Positions 32,208 through 40,457 of a DNA stretch of 40,929 nucleotides are shown here, piece after piece. Made by a program: the position numbers and the translations under genes. The notes under the pieces are model-generated. The model was not told the origin of the DNA and ran no database searches. It saw only the letters and a list, made by a program, of their open reading frames with translations. Source of the DNA: Planctomycetota bacterium (GTDB lineage Bacteria > Planctomycetota > Phycisphaerae > UBA1845); the NCBI GenBank assembly GCA_029558835.1, contig JAKQDH010000170.1:1-40929 (forward strand). Reading direction: 5' to 3'. Positions within the stretch are counted from its first letter, which is position 1; each line of letters starts with the position of its first letter.

Positions 32208-33599
32208 ATGACAATTGCCCAACGCCTGGCCCGCTGGGCCCAAGACCTCCGCTACGAGGAGCTTCCCGCGCGCACGGTGCACGAGGTGAAGCGGCGGGTG
32301 ATTGACTCGCTGGCGACCACCCTGGGCGCCTACCACAGCGAGCCGGCGCACATCGCGCGGGCGAAGGCTCTGGCCGACAGCCCGCCATCCACGACCGCCG
32401 CCGCGTCGCCGGCGGCCGCCACCGTCTGGGGCACCCGGCGCCACGCGCCCGTGGAGTTGGCCACTTTCGCCAACGGCACCATGGTGCGCTACCTCGACTA
32501 CAACGACACCTACTTGAGTCTGGAGCCGGCCCACCCCTCGGACAACATCCCCGCCGCCGTCGCGGTCGCCCAGGCCGCGGGCAGGACCGGCCGGGACGCC
32601 CTCCTCGGCATCGTCATCGGCTACGAGATGCAGTGTCGCCTGTGCGACGCCGCCAGCTTGCGGGCCGGAGGCTGGGACCACGTCGTGTACGGTGCGCTTT
32701 CCTCGGCGTTGCTGGCCGGGAAGCTCTGGGGATTGAGCGAAGCGGAGCTGGTGCACGCCCTGGGCTTGGCCGGCGTCTGCAACATCGCCACGCGGCAGAC
32801 GCGCACGGGGCAAATGTCCCATTGGAAGGCCTGCGCGTTTGCCAACGCCGCCCGCAACGGCGTGTTCGCGGCCGACCTGGCACGGCGCGGTATGAGCGGA
32901 CCTCATGACATCTTTGAGGGACCGAAGGGCCTGATTCGCCAGCTCAACCTGCCGGGGCTGGCCGAGGTCGCGTTGGGTGGGCCCGAAGACTTCATGATCG
33001 ACCGGACGTACATCAAGTACTGGCCCGCGGAGTATCACAGCCAGTCGGCCATCGACGCCTGTCTGCAACTGCGCCCGCGGATCGTCGGCCGGGCCATCAA
33101 GTCCATCCATCTGAAGAGTTTCGAGGCGGCCGTCAGCATCATCGGCTCCGAGCCCGAAAAACGCCGGCCCACGTCGCGCGAAACGGCCGACCATTCGCTG
33201 TTCTACTGCATGGCGGCCGCCCTGCTCGACGGCGACGTGACGCTGGCCACCTTCGACGAACGCCGCCTCGTCGATCCGCAGATCCTCGACCTCATGGACA
33301 AGACGACCATTGTCGAGGATGCCGAGCTGAACCGCGGCTACCCGAAGGGCATCCCCAACGAGGTAACGATTACCTGCACGGATGGAACGACGGTCACCAA
33401 GCGGGTGGACTACCCGCGCGGCCACGCCGAGAACCCCATGACCGATGACGAAGTGGTCGCCAAGTTTCGGCGCCTCGCCGAAGGCGTGATCGACGGCGAT
33501 ACCGCGGACCGCATTCTCGAGCAGGCCTGGAACCTGGAACGCCTTGCGGACGTCACGCTCCTGTTTGCGTTTGACGTGCGCGAGACGAGACGCCCGTGA
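32208..33599 (+). CDS. prpD: MmgE/PrpD-family protein, probable 2-methylcitrate dehydratase
   Basis: PrpD dehydrates 2-methylcitrate in propionate catabolism. The 463-residue protein begins MTIAQRLARWAQDLRYEELP and has family hallmarks: VKRRVIDSLATTLGAY, FANGTMVRYLDYNDTYL, HPSDNIPAAVAVAQ, the conserved KYWPAEYHSQSAIDA and a C-terminal DYPRGHAENPMTDDEV segment. Length is close to the usual ~480. MmgE/PrpD members also act on other tricarboxylic acids, so the exact substrate rests on the neighbouring prpB. GGGAG lies about 8 bases before the ATG. prpB lies 259 bases downstream, with repeats between; prpC is not in the window. Confidence 0.85.
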   Translation: MTIAQRLARWAQDLRYEELPARTVHEVKRRVIDSLATTLGAYHSEPAHIARAKALADSPPSTTAAASPAAATVWGTRRHAPVELATFANGTMVRYLDYNDTYLSLEPAHPSDNIPAAVAVAQAAGRTGRDALLGIVIGYEMQCRLCDAASLRAGGWDHVVYGALSSALLAGKLWGLSEAELVHALGLAGVCNIATRQTRTGQMSHWKACAFANAARNGVFAADLARRGMSGPHDIFEGPKGLIRQLNLPGLAEVALGGPEDFMIDRTYIKYWPAEYHSQSAIDACLQLRPRIVGRAIKSIHLKSFEAAVSIIGSEPEKRRPTSRETADHSLFYCMAAALLDGDVTLATFDERRLVDPQILDLMDKTTIVEDAELNRGYPKGIPNEVTITCTDGTTVTKRVDYPRGHAENPMTDDEVVAKFRRLAEGVIDGDTADRILEQAWNLERLADVTLLFAFDVRETRRP

Positions 33600-33649
33600 G
33601 CGGAACGATGCCAACGGGACATCGAGCGGCTGCCAATGGGACGTCGAAC

Positions 33650-33782
33650 GGGTGGCATGGCCAAGCGCAGCGCCGCCATGCCTTGCCCTCAGCCGCGGCT
33701 GGCGCTATCCCAATGGCATGCCGGCGCCCGCCGTCGGCGGGCTTGGGCATGCCGCCCGGACGCCGTGGCATGCCACCCGGGC
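33650..33782 (+). repeat. Bipartite dispersed palindrome (locus D)
   Basis: This is the cleanest copy of the bipartite element. The first half, 33650-33682, runs from GGGTGGCATGGCC to GCCGCCATGCC. The second half, 33714-33756, has GGCATGCCGG and GGGCATGCCGCC around GCCCGCC-GTC-GGCGGGC. A further short palindrome, GTGGCATGCCACC, follows at 33765-33777. It fills most of the gap between prpD and prpB. Confidence 0.78.
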
Positions 33783-33858
33783 GCCCGGGTGCCCATGCGT
33801 CCGGGGATGATCGGGCAGCCGGCGGCCGGGCCTGACCGCGTGCATCGGGGAGCCTACG

Positions 33859-34704
33859 ATGACAAACTCCTTTGAGCGTTCCTCCAGGCTACGGGCCCTA
33901 CTGCACACGGCGCGCGGCGTGCCCCTGCCCGGCGCGTTCAACGCCCTGTCGGCCCGCCTGATCGAGCAGGCCGGCTTCGAGGCGATGTACCTTTCCGGCG
34001 CTGTGCTGGCCAACAGCGTCGGCGGGGTGCCGGACATCGGGCTGATGACCCTCGACGACGCCCGCGACCATGCCACGCGCGTCGCCCGGGCCACCTCCTT
34101 ACCGATCATCATGGATGCCGACACCGGCTTCGGCGGGCCGGAGCAGGCCGCCCGTACCGTGCGCGACCTCGAAACCGCCGGCGTCAGCGGCATTCATCTC
34201 GAGGACCAGGAGTTCCCCAAGCGCTGCGGCCACCTCGACGGCAAGACGCTGGTGTCCGTGGAGGAGATGGAGGAGAAGGTGGCGGCCGCGGCCGCTGCCA
34301 GGAGCAGCCCCGATTTCCTGCTGCTGGCCCGGACCGATGCCCGCGGCGTCGTGGGGTACGATGAGGCCGTGCGGCGCGCCCATCGCTACCTCACCGCCGG
34401 GGCGGACGGCATCTTCCCCGAAGCTCTGCAGAGTCCTGAGGAGTTCGAACGCTTCGCGCGCGACGTGCCCACCATCCTGCTGGCCAACATGACCGAGTTC
34501 GGCAAGACCCCGTATCTGACGGCGCCGGAATTCGCCGCGCTCGGTTATCACCTGGTCATCTTCCCGGTGACGCTCCAGCGTGTCTACGCCAAGGCCGTCC
34601 AGGAGTGCCTCCAGATGCTCCACCGGGACGGCAGTCAGCAGACTTTCGTCGAGCGGATGCAGACACGCGCCGAACTGTACGCCCTGCTGGGCTACCAACC
34701 GTGA
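33859..34704 (+). CDS. prpB: 2-Methylisocitrate lyase
   Basis: PrpB cleaves 2-methylisocitrate to pyruvate and succinate, the last step of the methylcitrate cycle. The 281-residue length fits the isocitrate lyase superfamily's short members. Motifs include PGAFNALSARLIEQAGFEA at the start, the metal-binding DADTGFGG, HLEDQEFPKRCGH (catalytic Cys in KRCGH), LLARTDARG and FPVTLQRVYAKA. GGGGAG lies 8 bases before the ATG. Carboxyphosphonoenolpyruvate-type relatives are possible, but KRCGH plus prpD next door favours PrpB. The downstream gap to 34842 holds nothing recognisable. Confidence 0.92.
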   Translation: MTNSFERSSRLRALLHTARGVPLPGAFNALSARLIEQAGFEAMYLSGAVLANSVGGVPDIGLMTLDDARDHATRVARATSLPIIMDADTGFGGPEQAARTVRDLETAGVSGIHLEDQEFPKRCGHLDGKTLVSVEEMEEKVAAAAAARSSPDFLLLARTDARGVVGYDEAVRRAHRYLTAGADGIFPEALQSPEEFERFARDVPTILLANMTEFGKTPYLTAPEFAALGYHLVIFPVTLQRVYAKAVQECLQMLHRDGSQQTFVERMQTRAELYALLGYQP

Positions 34705-34842
34705 AGTGGCCGCTGGCGGAAGCGAATTTCCGGACCGCCGCTGCTGAGTCTGGACAAGACGCGGGGGTGAAGCTCCGCCTCGGGCGGCCACCCGCGCAGG
34801 ACGGGAAAGTGATGGAAGGTGCAACGCCCGGTGCGCTGTGCC

Positions 34843-35043
34843 TCAACGCTCGCGACTGGGCGGCGGTGGCACCTGGTCGCTGGGCTCCTCGGGCCCATGC
34901 GCCCAGACGTGCCCGCAGATGATGCAGCGCCGCATGGCGGAACCGTTGCCGTTCCCCGATGCCAGCACGCGCGGGGAATGGCAGCGCGGGCAGCGTGGGG
35001 CGTCGGCGGGCCCGAAAGCGCTTCTTTCCGTGTCCGACTTCAT
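34843..35043 (-). CDS. Small zinc-ribbon protein, unknown function
   Basis: A 66-residue protein with two CxxC knuckles (PRCPRCHSPR near residue 18 and RRCIICGHVW near residue 39) spaced as in a zinc ribbon, followed by a Pro-rich tail. The codon bias (G/C in third positions) supports coding. The ATG at 35043 has only a weak upstream ribosome binding site; the frame continues open further upstream. It is convergent with prpB and divergent from the sigma factor. Function unknown. Confidence 0.6.
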   Translation of the reverse strand: MKSDTERSAFGPADAPRCPRCHSPRVLASGNGNGSAMRRCIICGHVWAHGPEEPSDQVPPPPSRER

Positions 35044-35135
35044 GCAAAACCAGCCCTGGTAACCTCGGTACGCGGTCGGCGGGAACCCCAGCGGACCGTG
35101 CTTCCCGTAATCAGGTCGCACGTGGTGCGGGGAAT

Positions 35136-35165
35136 CTTTCTGCAATTCGACGGATTTGCAGAAAG
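35136..35165. promoter_or_regulatory. Perfect inverted repeat, candidate operator
   Basis: CTTTCTGCAA (35136-35145) and TTGCAGAAAG (35156-35165) are exact 10-bp inverted arms around a 10-base spacer. Twenty-five bases downstream is a TATAAC box (35190-35195) with no good -35 element, as expected for a regulated promoter of the sigma gene starting at 35268. AT-rich arms stand out in this GC-rich genome. Confidence 0.5.
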
Positions 35166-35267
35166 AAACGCGCGATGAGGTGCGACTGCTATAACAGAGG
35201 GGACGTGGACCCTTGGTGGTGCTTACGCAAAGCTAGGCCGCGCGACAGCCGCTGCTGGAGTCGGAAG

Positions 35268-35864
35268 GTGGTTACCACTGTAACCAGTCCATCTTTGCTT
35301 GAAGAGCTCCGGGCGGGTGGCAATCAGGAAGCCTGGCAGGAGTTCTTCCAGCGCTACGCCCCCATGCTGTTGGCGATCGCGCGGGGTGTCGGCCTGCGTA
35401 GCTCCGACGTGGATGACGCCGTGCAGGAAACGCTGGTCGCGGTCTTGCGCCTGTTCAGAAGGCTGGATCAGCCGTTTGACCGCACGCGCAGGCGGTTCAA
35501 GGCATGGCTGCGGGGGGTGGTGCTGCACAAAGTGCGGGATGTGCAGCGGCGCGCGCTCCGGGCGCAGCGCTTGGCCGAGGGCATGGCGACGTGCATTGAC
35601 CCCCACGCGGAGGCCGAACGTGCGCAGGCCGTGTTTGAGCTGGAATGGCAGCGGAACCGGCTCCAGCGGGCGCTGGACGAGGTGGCGCGGGAGGTTGATC
35701 CGGCCACGTTCCAGGAGTTTGAGCTGTACGCCCTCCAGGGCCAGAACGTGGACAACGTGGCCGACCTCTTCGAGACCTCGCGAAACGCTATTTACATCGC
35801 CAAATGCCGGATTCTGTGCCGTTTGAAGGAAACGGTGGCTCGCCTTGAGCAGGAGGAGGGTTGA
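35268..35864 (+). CDS. ECF-type RNA polymerase sigma factor
   Basis: A 198-residue sigma-70 family protein. Region 2 reads SSDVDDAVQETLVAVLRLFRR, followed by RFKAWLRGVVLHKVRDVQRR; region 4 is the helix-turn-helix in VDNVADLFETSRNAIYIAK. It starts at GTG 35268, with GGAG 7 bases upstream; longer in-frame forms would pass through the operator-like palindrome. The downstream zf-HC2 gene begins 4 bases after its stop, so the pair is a sigma/anti-sigma unit, and a Ser/Thr kinase lies 0.7 kb further, an association common in planctomycetes. Confidence 0.87.
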   Translation: MVTTVTSPSLLEELRAGGNQEAWQEFFQRYAPMLLAIARGVGLRSSDVDDAVQETLVAVLRLFRRLDQPFDRTRRRFKAWLRGVVLHKVRDVQRRALRAQRLAEGMATCIDPHAEAERAQAVFELEWQRNRLQRALDEVAREVDPATFQEFELYALQGQNVDNVADLFETSRNAIYIAKCRILCRLKETVARLEQEEG

Positions 35865-35868
35865 TCGG

Positions 35869-36156
35869 ATGCGTCGCTGCCCCCCCGCGACCTTGCTGGA
35901 CAGGTACGCCGCAGGCGCGCTCCCCGGACCGGACGCCGACCTGGTCGAGTCTCACCTGGTGGGATGTGCCGCGTGTGCGGACCGTCTGGAGCGCCTCGGT
36001 ATGGCGCAGGACCTGCTTGAACAGTTGCGCGACGCCGAGTCGGCTCGAGCCGAGCTTGGTTCTGATCTTGCAGCGCTGTCGAGTTTGCAGCAATGGTTTA
36101 CTACGACCTTATCGTCCGTTGCAGGGCGAGGCGGACCCTGGATGGAGCACGAGTGA
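35869..36156 (+). CDS. Small zf-HC2 (anti-sigma-like) protein
   Basis: A 95-residue protein starting RRCPPATLLDRYAAGALPGP and continuing ESHLVGCAACADRLERL. The H-x3-C-x2-C zinc motif after a helical start is the ZAS anti-sigma signature. There is no membrane helix, so it would be a soluble anti-sigma factor that may sense redox state or metal, or receive a signal from the nearby kinase. GGAGGAGGG precedes the ATG, overlapping the end of the sigma gene. A strong terminator stands 130 bases after it. Confidence 0.75.
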   Translation: MRRCPPATLLDRYAAGALPGPDADLVESHLVGCAACADRLERLGMAQDLLEQLRDAESARAELGSDLAALSSLQQWFTTTLSSVAGRGGPWMEHE

Positions 36157-36284
36157 AGGTTGGGCAGCCGGTCGCGCGGACTTGGCTGGACGCGCAGGCG
36201 GGAATGATGGGCCATCGAGCTGCTGTAGCGTAACGAGTGGAATGTCCGGGCGCGGGCCTCACTGAGACCCTTCCCCCCCAAGAG

Positions 36285-36325
36285 AGCACCGGGCGGCTGA
36301 GTAAGTCGCCCGGTGCTTTCGTTTG
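36285..36325 (+). terminator. Rho-independent terminator
   Basis: AGCACCGGGCG (36285-36295) pairs perfectly with CGCCCGGTGCT (36307-36317) around an 11-base loop, followed by TTCGTTT. This is the clearest intrinsic terminator in the window, ending the sigma/zf-HC2 unit. The rest of 36157-36592 shows nothing beyond a possible AT-rich promoter stretch near 36340-36360. Confidence 0.85.
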
Positions 36326-36592
36326 GAGCGAGGCTTCATGTGTGTATGCATTTATACCAGCACGCCAAGAAAGCGACGCATGCAGAAGATTTCCGCGCCA
36401 GATTCGTAAGATTCTCCACCGTTTCGCGCACTTAGTTATGAGGGAGAGTGCCACGCTGTTGACCGGGGAGGGTCGGTCGCTTCCCCCGGGCGGCGAGAGT
36501 GGGTATGCGTGAGCGGCACGGTGCGCTTCGGGCGGCGCCGGAGATTCGGTCGGCGGCCTCGTGGGCAGGTGGGTTCGGGGAAGGGGTAGCGC

Positions 36593-38899
36593 TTGAGCGT
36601 GGTTGAACAACTGCAGGAGACGCCCGCTGCGATTCCGAACTTCGCCTGGGAGGGGTTCGTTGCCCGAGGCGGATTCGGGGAGGTATGGCTGGCACGCGAG
36701 TGCGTGACGGGGCTGCTGCGCGCGGTGAAGGTGCTCTACAAGGCGGCGGCAGCGCGCACCAACCGGGATCTGGAGGGCGTCAAGCGGTATCAACGGTGCG
36801 CGCACAATCACCCTCATCTCATGCAGATTCTGACGGTCGGTGAGACCGACGAGTTTTACTACTACGTGATGGAGGCGGCGGACAACGCCGCGTCGGGGGT
36901 AGCCGGCGCGGTGGAGGGCGGCGCCGCGGAGGGCGCTAGGGCGGATACTGCGGGTGCGGATGGTGCGCGAGGGCCCGGGGAGGCCGTGCGCGGGGAGACT
37001 GCCGGAGCGGGCTACGTTCCCTTGACGATGCGCAGCCTGTTGACGCGGCGGGGACGGTTGAGCGCCCGCGAGGCGCTGGAGACGGTCGGCAAGGTGCTGG
37101 CGGGGGTCCAGCGCCTGCACGAACAGGGTTTGGCCCACTTCGATCTGAAGCCGGAGAACATCCTGATCATCGAAGGGGAGCCGAAGGTGGGCGACGTGGG
37201 CTTGATCGGGTCCTTGGCCGAGCCGGCGCCGCACGCCGGGACGCCGTCCTACCTGACGCCGGATCGCCGCGCGGATGACGTGTACGCCGTCGGGAAGATT
37301 CTGTACGAAATGATATCCGGCCGGCCGGCGTCCGAGTTCCCGCGCCTGCCGGCTGAACTGCTGCAGAGTCCCACGCCGGAGTTGAAGTCGGCGTTGCGCA
37401 TCGTCAACCGGGCCTGCCATCCCACGCCGGGGCATCGCTTCGAGTCCCTGGACGAGTTGACGGAGGCGGTGGCCGCCGTGCTGACGCCGCCACCAGGACT
37501 GGTGGCCGGCTGGCGCCGGCTGACGCCGGTGCGCAAAGGATCCCTCGTAGCGGGGGCGGTCTTGAGCGTAGTGGGTGCGGTGCTGCTGGCGGGGGAGCTG
37601 CTGCGGGCCCGCGAAGGTCCGGCAGAAGCAGTGGTGACCGAGCAAGTCCTGTTAAGCGTGGGAGAGGTCCTGGCCGGCGCCGAGAGCGGAGTGGCCAGCG
37701 AGCGCTTAGCGCCGGCCGAGGCGTTGTGGCAGCGATTTCCCCACCTGCTGGATGCCAACATCGTAGCCGCCCGCGTGAACTTCGCGGCCGGCGTCGCACG
37801 CGGGGAGCCGAGCTTTGTGGCTTTTGCGCTGGAGCGCCTGCGCTCCGAAGCGAGAAACGAAACGGAGCCCGGCCCCTACTGGGTGTTGATCGCGGAGATT
37901 CTGGAGTACTCCGGGCATGCGGACGAGGCGGTGGAGTATCGGGAGAAGGCTGCTGAAGCAACGCCGACCGCGGCGATGGAGTGGTACCATCTTTCCCTGG
38001 CCACCGTCGATCTGCACGGGGCGTTGAGGTGTGTCCAGCGCGCCGTTGACTCCGCGCCGGATCGGGTGTTGTTCTGGGCGCGGCTGCTGCATCTGCGGCG
38101 GCAGACTGGGGACCTGGAGGGTGCGCTGGACGCCGCAGAGCGACTGTGCACCTTGGAGCCGGGCAACTTCGATTGGGTGTTCAGACGCGGACACGCGCAT
38201 TTTGCGCTGCAACAGTTCGAGCAAGCTGAGGCCGACTACACCTGCGTCATGGAGCGGGGCAGCTTGCCCGGCCTGGTGCAGCGAGGGCATGTGCGTCGGT
38301 TCAGGGGTCTGTACGCCGAGGCCTTGGCAGACTACACGCAAGCGCTGGCGCGACACGACAGTCCGTGGGTCCGGTATCAGCGCGCAACGATCTTGTGGAT
38401 TACGGGGTATGGGGGCGCGGCCGCCGACGATTACCGGGTTGTGCGGAAGTTTTTAGGCCATCCTTCCTACGCCGATGCCCGCTCCTATGTGTTGCTGTGC
38501 GACCTGGGGCGCGCGGCGGAAGGTCGGGAGATCCTGACGCGCGCAGCGCAGGGTGGACCCGTGCCGTGGATGGCCCGGATCTTCGAGTGTCTGCTGGGCG
38601 AGCGGACCCCCGAGACGCTGGTGGCGGCCGCGGACCCACGCAACGCCGAGCAGGTCTGCGAAGGCTACTACTACGCGGGCGAGGCAGCGCGCCTGGCGGG
38701 CGACACGGCTGCGGCGTGCGCGTGCTTCCGGCGGTGCGTGGGCACCAACTTGTTCCTCGACGCCGACGAATACCCACCCAACCCCATGAACGAGTACGAC
38801 CTGGCGCGCTGGCGGCTGCGGACGGTGTGTGGCGAGGAAACCGCGGGGCCGGATCTCGGATTGCTCTGCGTCGGCGCTGGGCAGCAGCACCCGCAGTGA
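36593..38899 (+). CDS. Membrane Ser/Thr protein kinase with TPR-like C-terminus
   Basis: This 768-residue protein has a Hanks-type kinase domain, one membrane helix (about 316-336) and an outer half rich in TPR-like helix pairs (LAPAEALWQRFPHLLDANIV, QFEQAEADYTCVMERG and others). Visible kinase elements are the glycine loop GGFGEV (26-31), lysine 46 (AVKV), the catalytic loop HFDLKPEN (182-189), DVG in place of DFG (201-203) and GTPSYLTPD in place of GT-x-x-Y-x-APE. The catalytic Asp, Lys and Asn remain, so activity is possible, but it is not an RD kinase. A ~44-residue Ala/Gly-rich insert (97-140) sits after the hinge. It starts at TTG 36593 with AAGGGG 7 bases upstream. Confidence 0.88.
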   Translation: MSVVEQLQETPAAIPNFAWEGFVARGGFGEVWLARECVTGLLRAVKVLYKAAAARTNRDLEGVKRYQRCAHNHPHLMQILTVGETDEFYYYVMEAADNAASGVAGAVEGGAAEGARADTAGADGARGPGEAVRGETAGAGYVPLTMRSLLTRRGRLSAREALETVGKVLAGVQRLHEQGLAHFDLKPENILIIEGEPKVGDVGLIGSLAEPAPHAGTPSYLTPDRRADDVYAVGKILYEMISGRPASEFPRLPAELLQSPTPELKSALRIVNRACHPTPGHRFESLDELTEAVAAVLTPPPGLVAGWRRLTPVRKGSLVAGAVLSVVGAVLLAGELLRAREGPAEAVVTEQVLLSVGEVLAGAESGVASERLAPAEALWQRFPHLLDANIVAARVNFAAGVARGEPSFVAFALERLRSEARNETEPGPYWVLIAEILEYSGHADEAVEYREKAAEATPTAAMEWYHLSLATVDLHGALRCVQRAVDSAPDRVLFWARLLHLRRQTGDLEGALDAAERLCTLEPGNFDWVFRRGHAHFALQQFEQAEADYTCVMERGSLPGLVQRGHVRRFRGLYAEALADYTQALARHDSPWVRYQRATILWITGYGGAAADDYRVVRKFLGHPSYADARSYVLLCDLGRAAEGREILTRAAQGGPVPWMARIFECLLGERTPETLVAAADPRNAEQVCEGYYYAGEAARLAGDTAAACACFRRCVGTNLFLDADEYPPNPMNEYDLARWRLRTVCGEETAGPDLGLLCVGAGQQHPQ

Positions 38900-39134
38900 G
38901 GCCAGCACCATCGCTGCCCGGTGCGGTCGCGTAACCGAGAGTGTCCGCGCTCGGCAGTCCCGTGGCGGGGAGCGTGGGGGCATCGCGCAGGGGGATCACC
39001 GGGCACGCTCGCGCCGGTTGCGCACCCGTGGCGCCGCGCCGCACAGCATCGGCGAGGCCGGCGTACGCTGAGGATGCCCTTGCTCCGGCCACGCCGCCTG
39101 ATAGCGTGGGGCAACTTCGCGGCGAACGGCGCGT
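38900..39134. other. Intergenic region after the kinase
   Basis: About 235 bases with no convincing gene, repeat or terminator. Confidence 0.35.
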
Positions 39135-39668
39135 ATGAAGATGAGCCGTCTTAGAATCGCGGAGCTGGTCCTGCTGGCCCTCTCCGTCGTCATCACGACC
39201 GGCACGATGCTGCGCGCTGGTGGTGTCGAGGCGCTGCTCACCGGATTCGCGTTGTGGTCGTTGTTTCCGTATGGCGTGTTCTTTGCGCTGACCACGGCCT
39301 TGCACTCCGAGAAGTGCATACGCGGCCTCTCGGGGTCAGCTTGCGTGGCAGCGCTCTGCATGTTCTGGTTCACACTCCTCGCCTACGGGCCCGGCGCCAG
39401 GGGTAGCTCCACTGCGTGCTTGATCTTCCTGTTCGCGCCGTTCTATCTGACCGTCGGGGGATTCGTGATCCTGTTCGTGGGCCTGGCAATCGCGCGGGCG
39501 GCAGGCCGGCGCGTCTATCGGGATGGGCTGCCTCACTGCGACAAGTGCGGCTATCTGCTGATCGGCCTGAGCGAGTCGCGTTGCCCGGAATGCGGCCGGC
39601 CGTTCGACCCGGACCCGCTCGGCGACCCCGCCACGTGGGGATCGACGCCCGGCCGGTCGCCGCGATAG
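39135..39668 (+). CDS. Membrane protein with C-terminal zinc ribbon, unknown function
   Basis: A 177-residue protein with about four membrane helices in its first 125 residues (such as IAELVLLALSVVITTGTM and FYLTVGGFVILFVGLAIA). A cytoplasmic zinc ribbon follows: CDKCGYLLIGLSESRCPECG, then RPFDPD. That ribbon is a recurrent tail in planctomycete proteins and is the best taxonomic hint in the window. ATG codons at 39135 and 39141 are both possible; neither has a clear ribosome binding site. Function unknown; rmlA starts 57 bases after its stop. Confidence 0.7.
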   Translation: MKMSRLRIAELVLLALSVVITTGTMLRAGGVEALLTGFALWSLFPYGVFFALTTALHSEKCIRGLSGSACVAALCMFWFTLLAYGPGARGSSTACLIFLFAPFYLTVGGFVILFVGLAIARAAGRRVYRDGLPHCDKCGYLLIGLSESRCPECGRPFDPDPLGDPATWGSTPGRSPR

Positions 39669-39725
39669 ACCACGGACGCACGGGCTATGGTTGACTCCCT
39701 GCACGGACCGGCCGATGATACGTTC

Positions 39726-40457
39726 ATGAAAGGCGTCGTATTAGCAGGCGGCAGCGGGACGCGACTGTTCCCGCTGACCAAGATCACCAACAAGCATCTG
39801 CTGCCCGTCTGGGACAAGCCGATGATTTATTACCCTCTCGAATGCCTGGCGAAGGCCGGCATCGAGGAGGTGCTGCTGGTCACCGGCGGCAACAACGCCG
39901 GGGACTTCATCCGCCTGCTCGGGCGGGGGGCGGAAGTCGGCATCAAGAGCCTGCAATACACTTACCAGGACGGCAGCGGCGGCATTGCCCAGGCGCTGGG
40001 CCTGGCGCAGGACTTCGCGGCCGGCGGCCCCATCTGCCTCATCCTCGGCGACAACATCATCCAAAGAAACATCCGCGAGCCTCTGCGCCGCTTCCGCCAC
40101 CAGGGCGAGGGGGCCCGCGTGCTGCTGACGCCGGTGGATCATCCCGAGCAGTACGGCGTCGCCGAGATTGATGGCGACCGCATCGTTCGCATCGTGGAGA
40201 AACCCAAGCAGCCGCCGTCGAACCTGGCCGTCATCGGCATCTACTTCTACGACGGCCACGTCTTCGACATCGTCCGCAGCCTCAGGCCCAGCGCCCGCGG
40301 CGAGTTGGAGATCACGGACGTCAACAACGCCTACCTGGCGCGTGGGCAGCTTACCTTCGACGTCCTCGAAGGCTGGTGGGCCGACGCCGGCGAGAACATC
40401 GAGTACTACTACCAGGCCTGCCTCCGCGTCCGGGCGGAGGGGGCGAATCAGGATTGA
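39726..40457 (+). CDS. rmlA: Glucose-1-phosphate thymidylyltransferase, short type
   Basis: RmlA makes dTDP-glucose from dTTP and glucose 1-phosphate, the entry to dTDP-rhamnose and other dTDP-sugars. The nucleotidyltransferase motif LAGGSGTRLFPLT is near the start, followed by KHLLPVWDKPMIYYPLE, the metal-binding ICLILGDNII and IVRIVEKPKQPPSN. At 243 residues it lacks the ~45-residue C-terminal part of the classic 290-residue enzyme, so it is the short type (sometimes also UTP-active). ATG 39726 is chosen by homology; an upstream ATG at 39687 would add 13 unusual residues. No other dTDP-sugar genes follow within the window. Confidence 0.92.
   Translation: MKGVVLAGGSGTRLFPLTKITNKHLLPVWDKPMIYYPLECLAKAGIEEVLLVTGGNNAGDFIRLLGRGAEVGIKSLQYTYQDGSGGIAQALGLAQDFAAGGPICLILGDNIIQRNIREPLRRFRHQGEGARVLLTPVDHPEQYGVAEIDGDRIVRIVEKPKQPPSNLAVIGIYFYDGHVFDIVRSLRPSARGELEITDVNNAYLARGQLTFDVLEGWWADAGENIEYYYQACLRVRAEGANQD

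Noticed and set aside
12259..33782. CRISPR array
   Set aside because: The repeats are palindromic, irregularly spaced over 21 kb, and lack unique equal-length spacers and cas genes.
33544..33875. Several overlapping frames between prpD and prpB with repeated MAKRSAAMP / MPKPA-like peptides
   Set aside because: These are translations of the dispersed palindromic repeat in different frames; no start signals or protein family.
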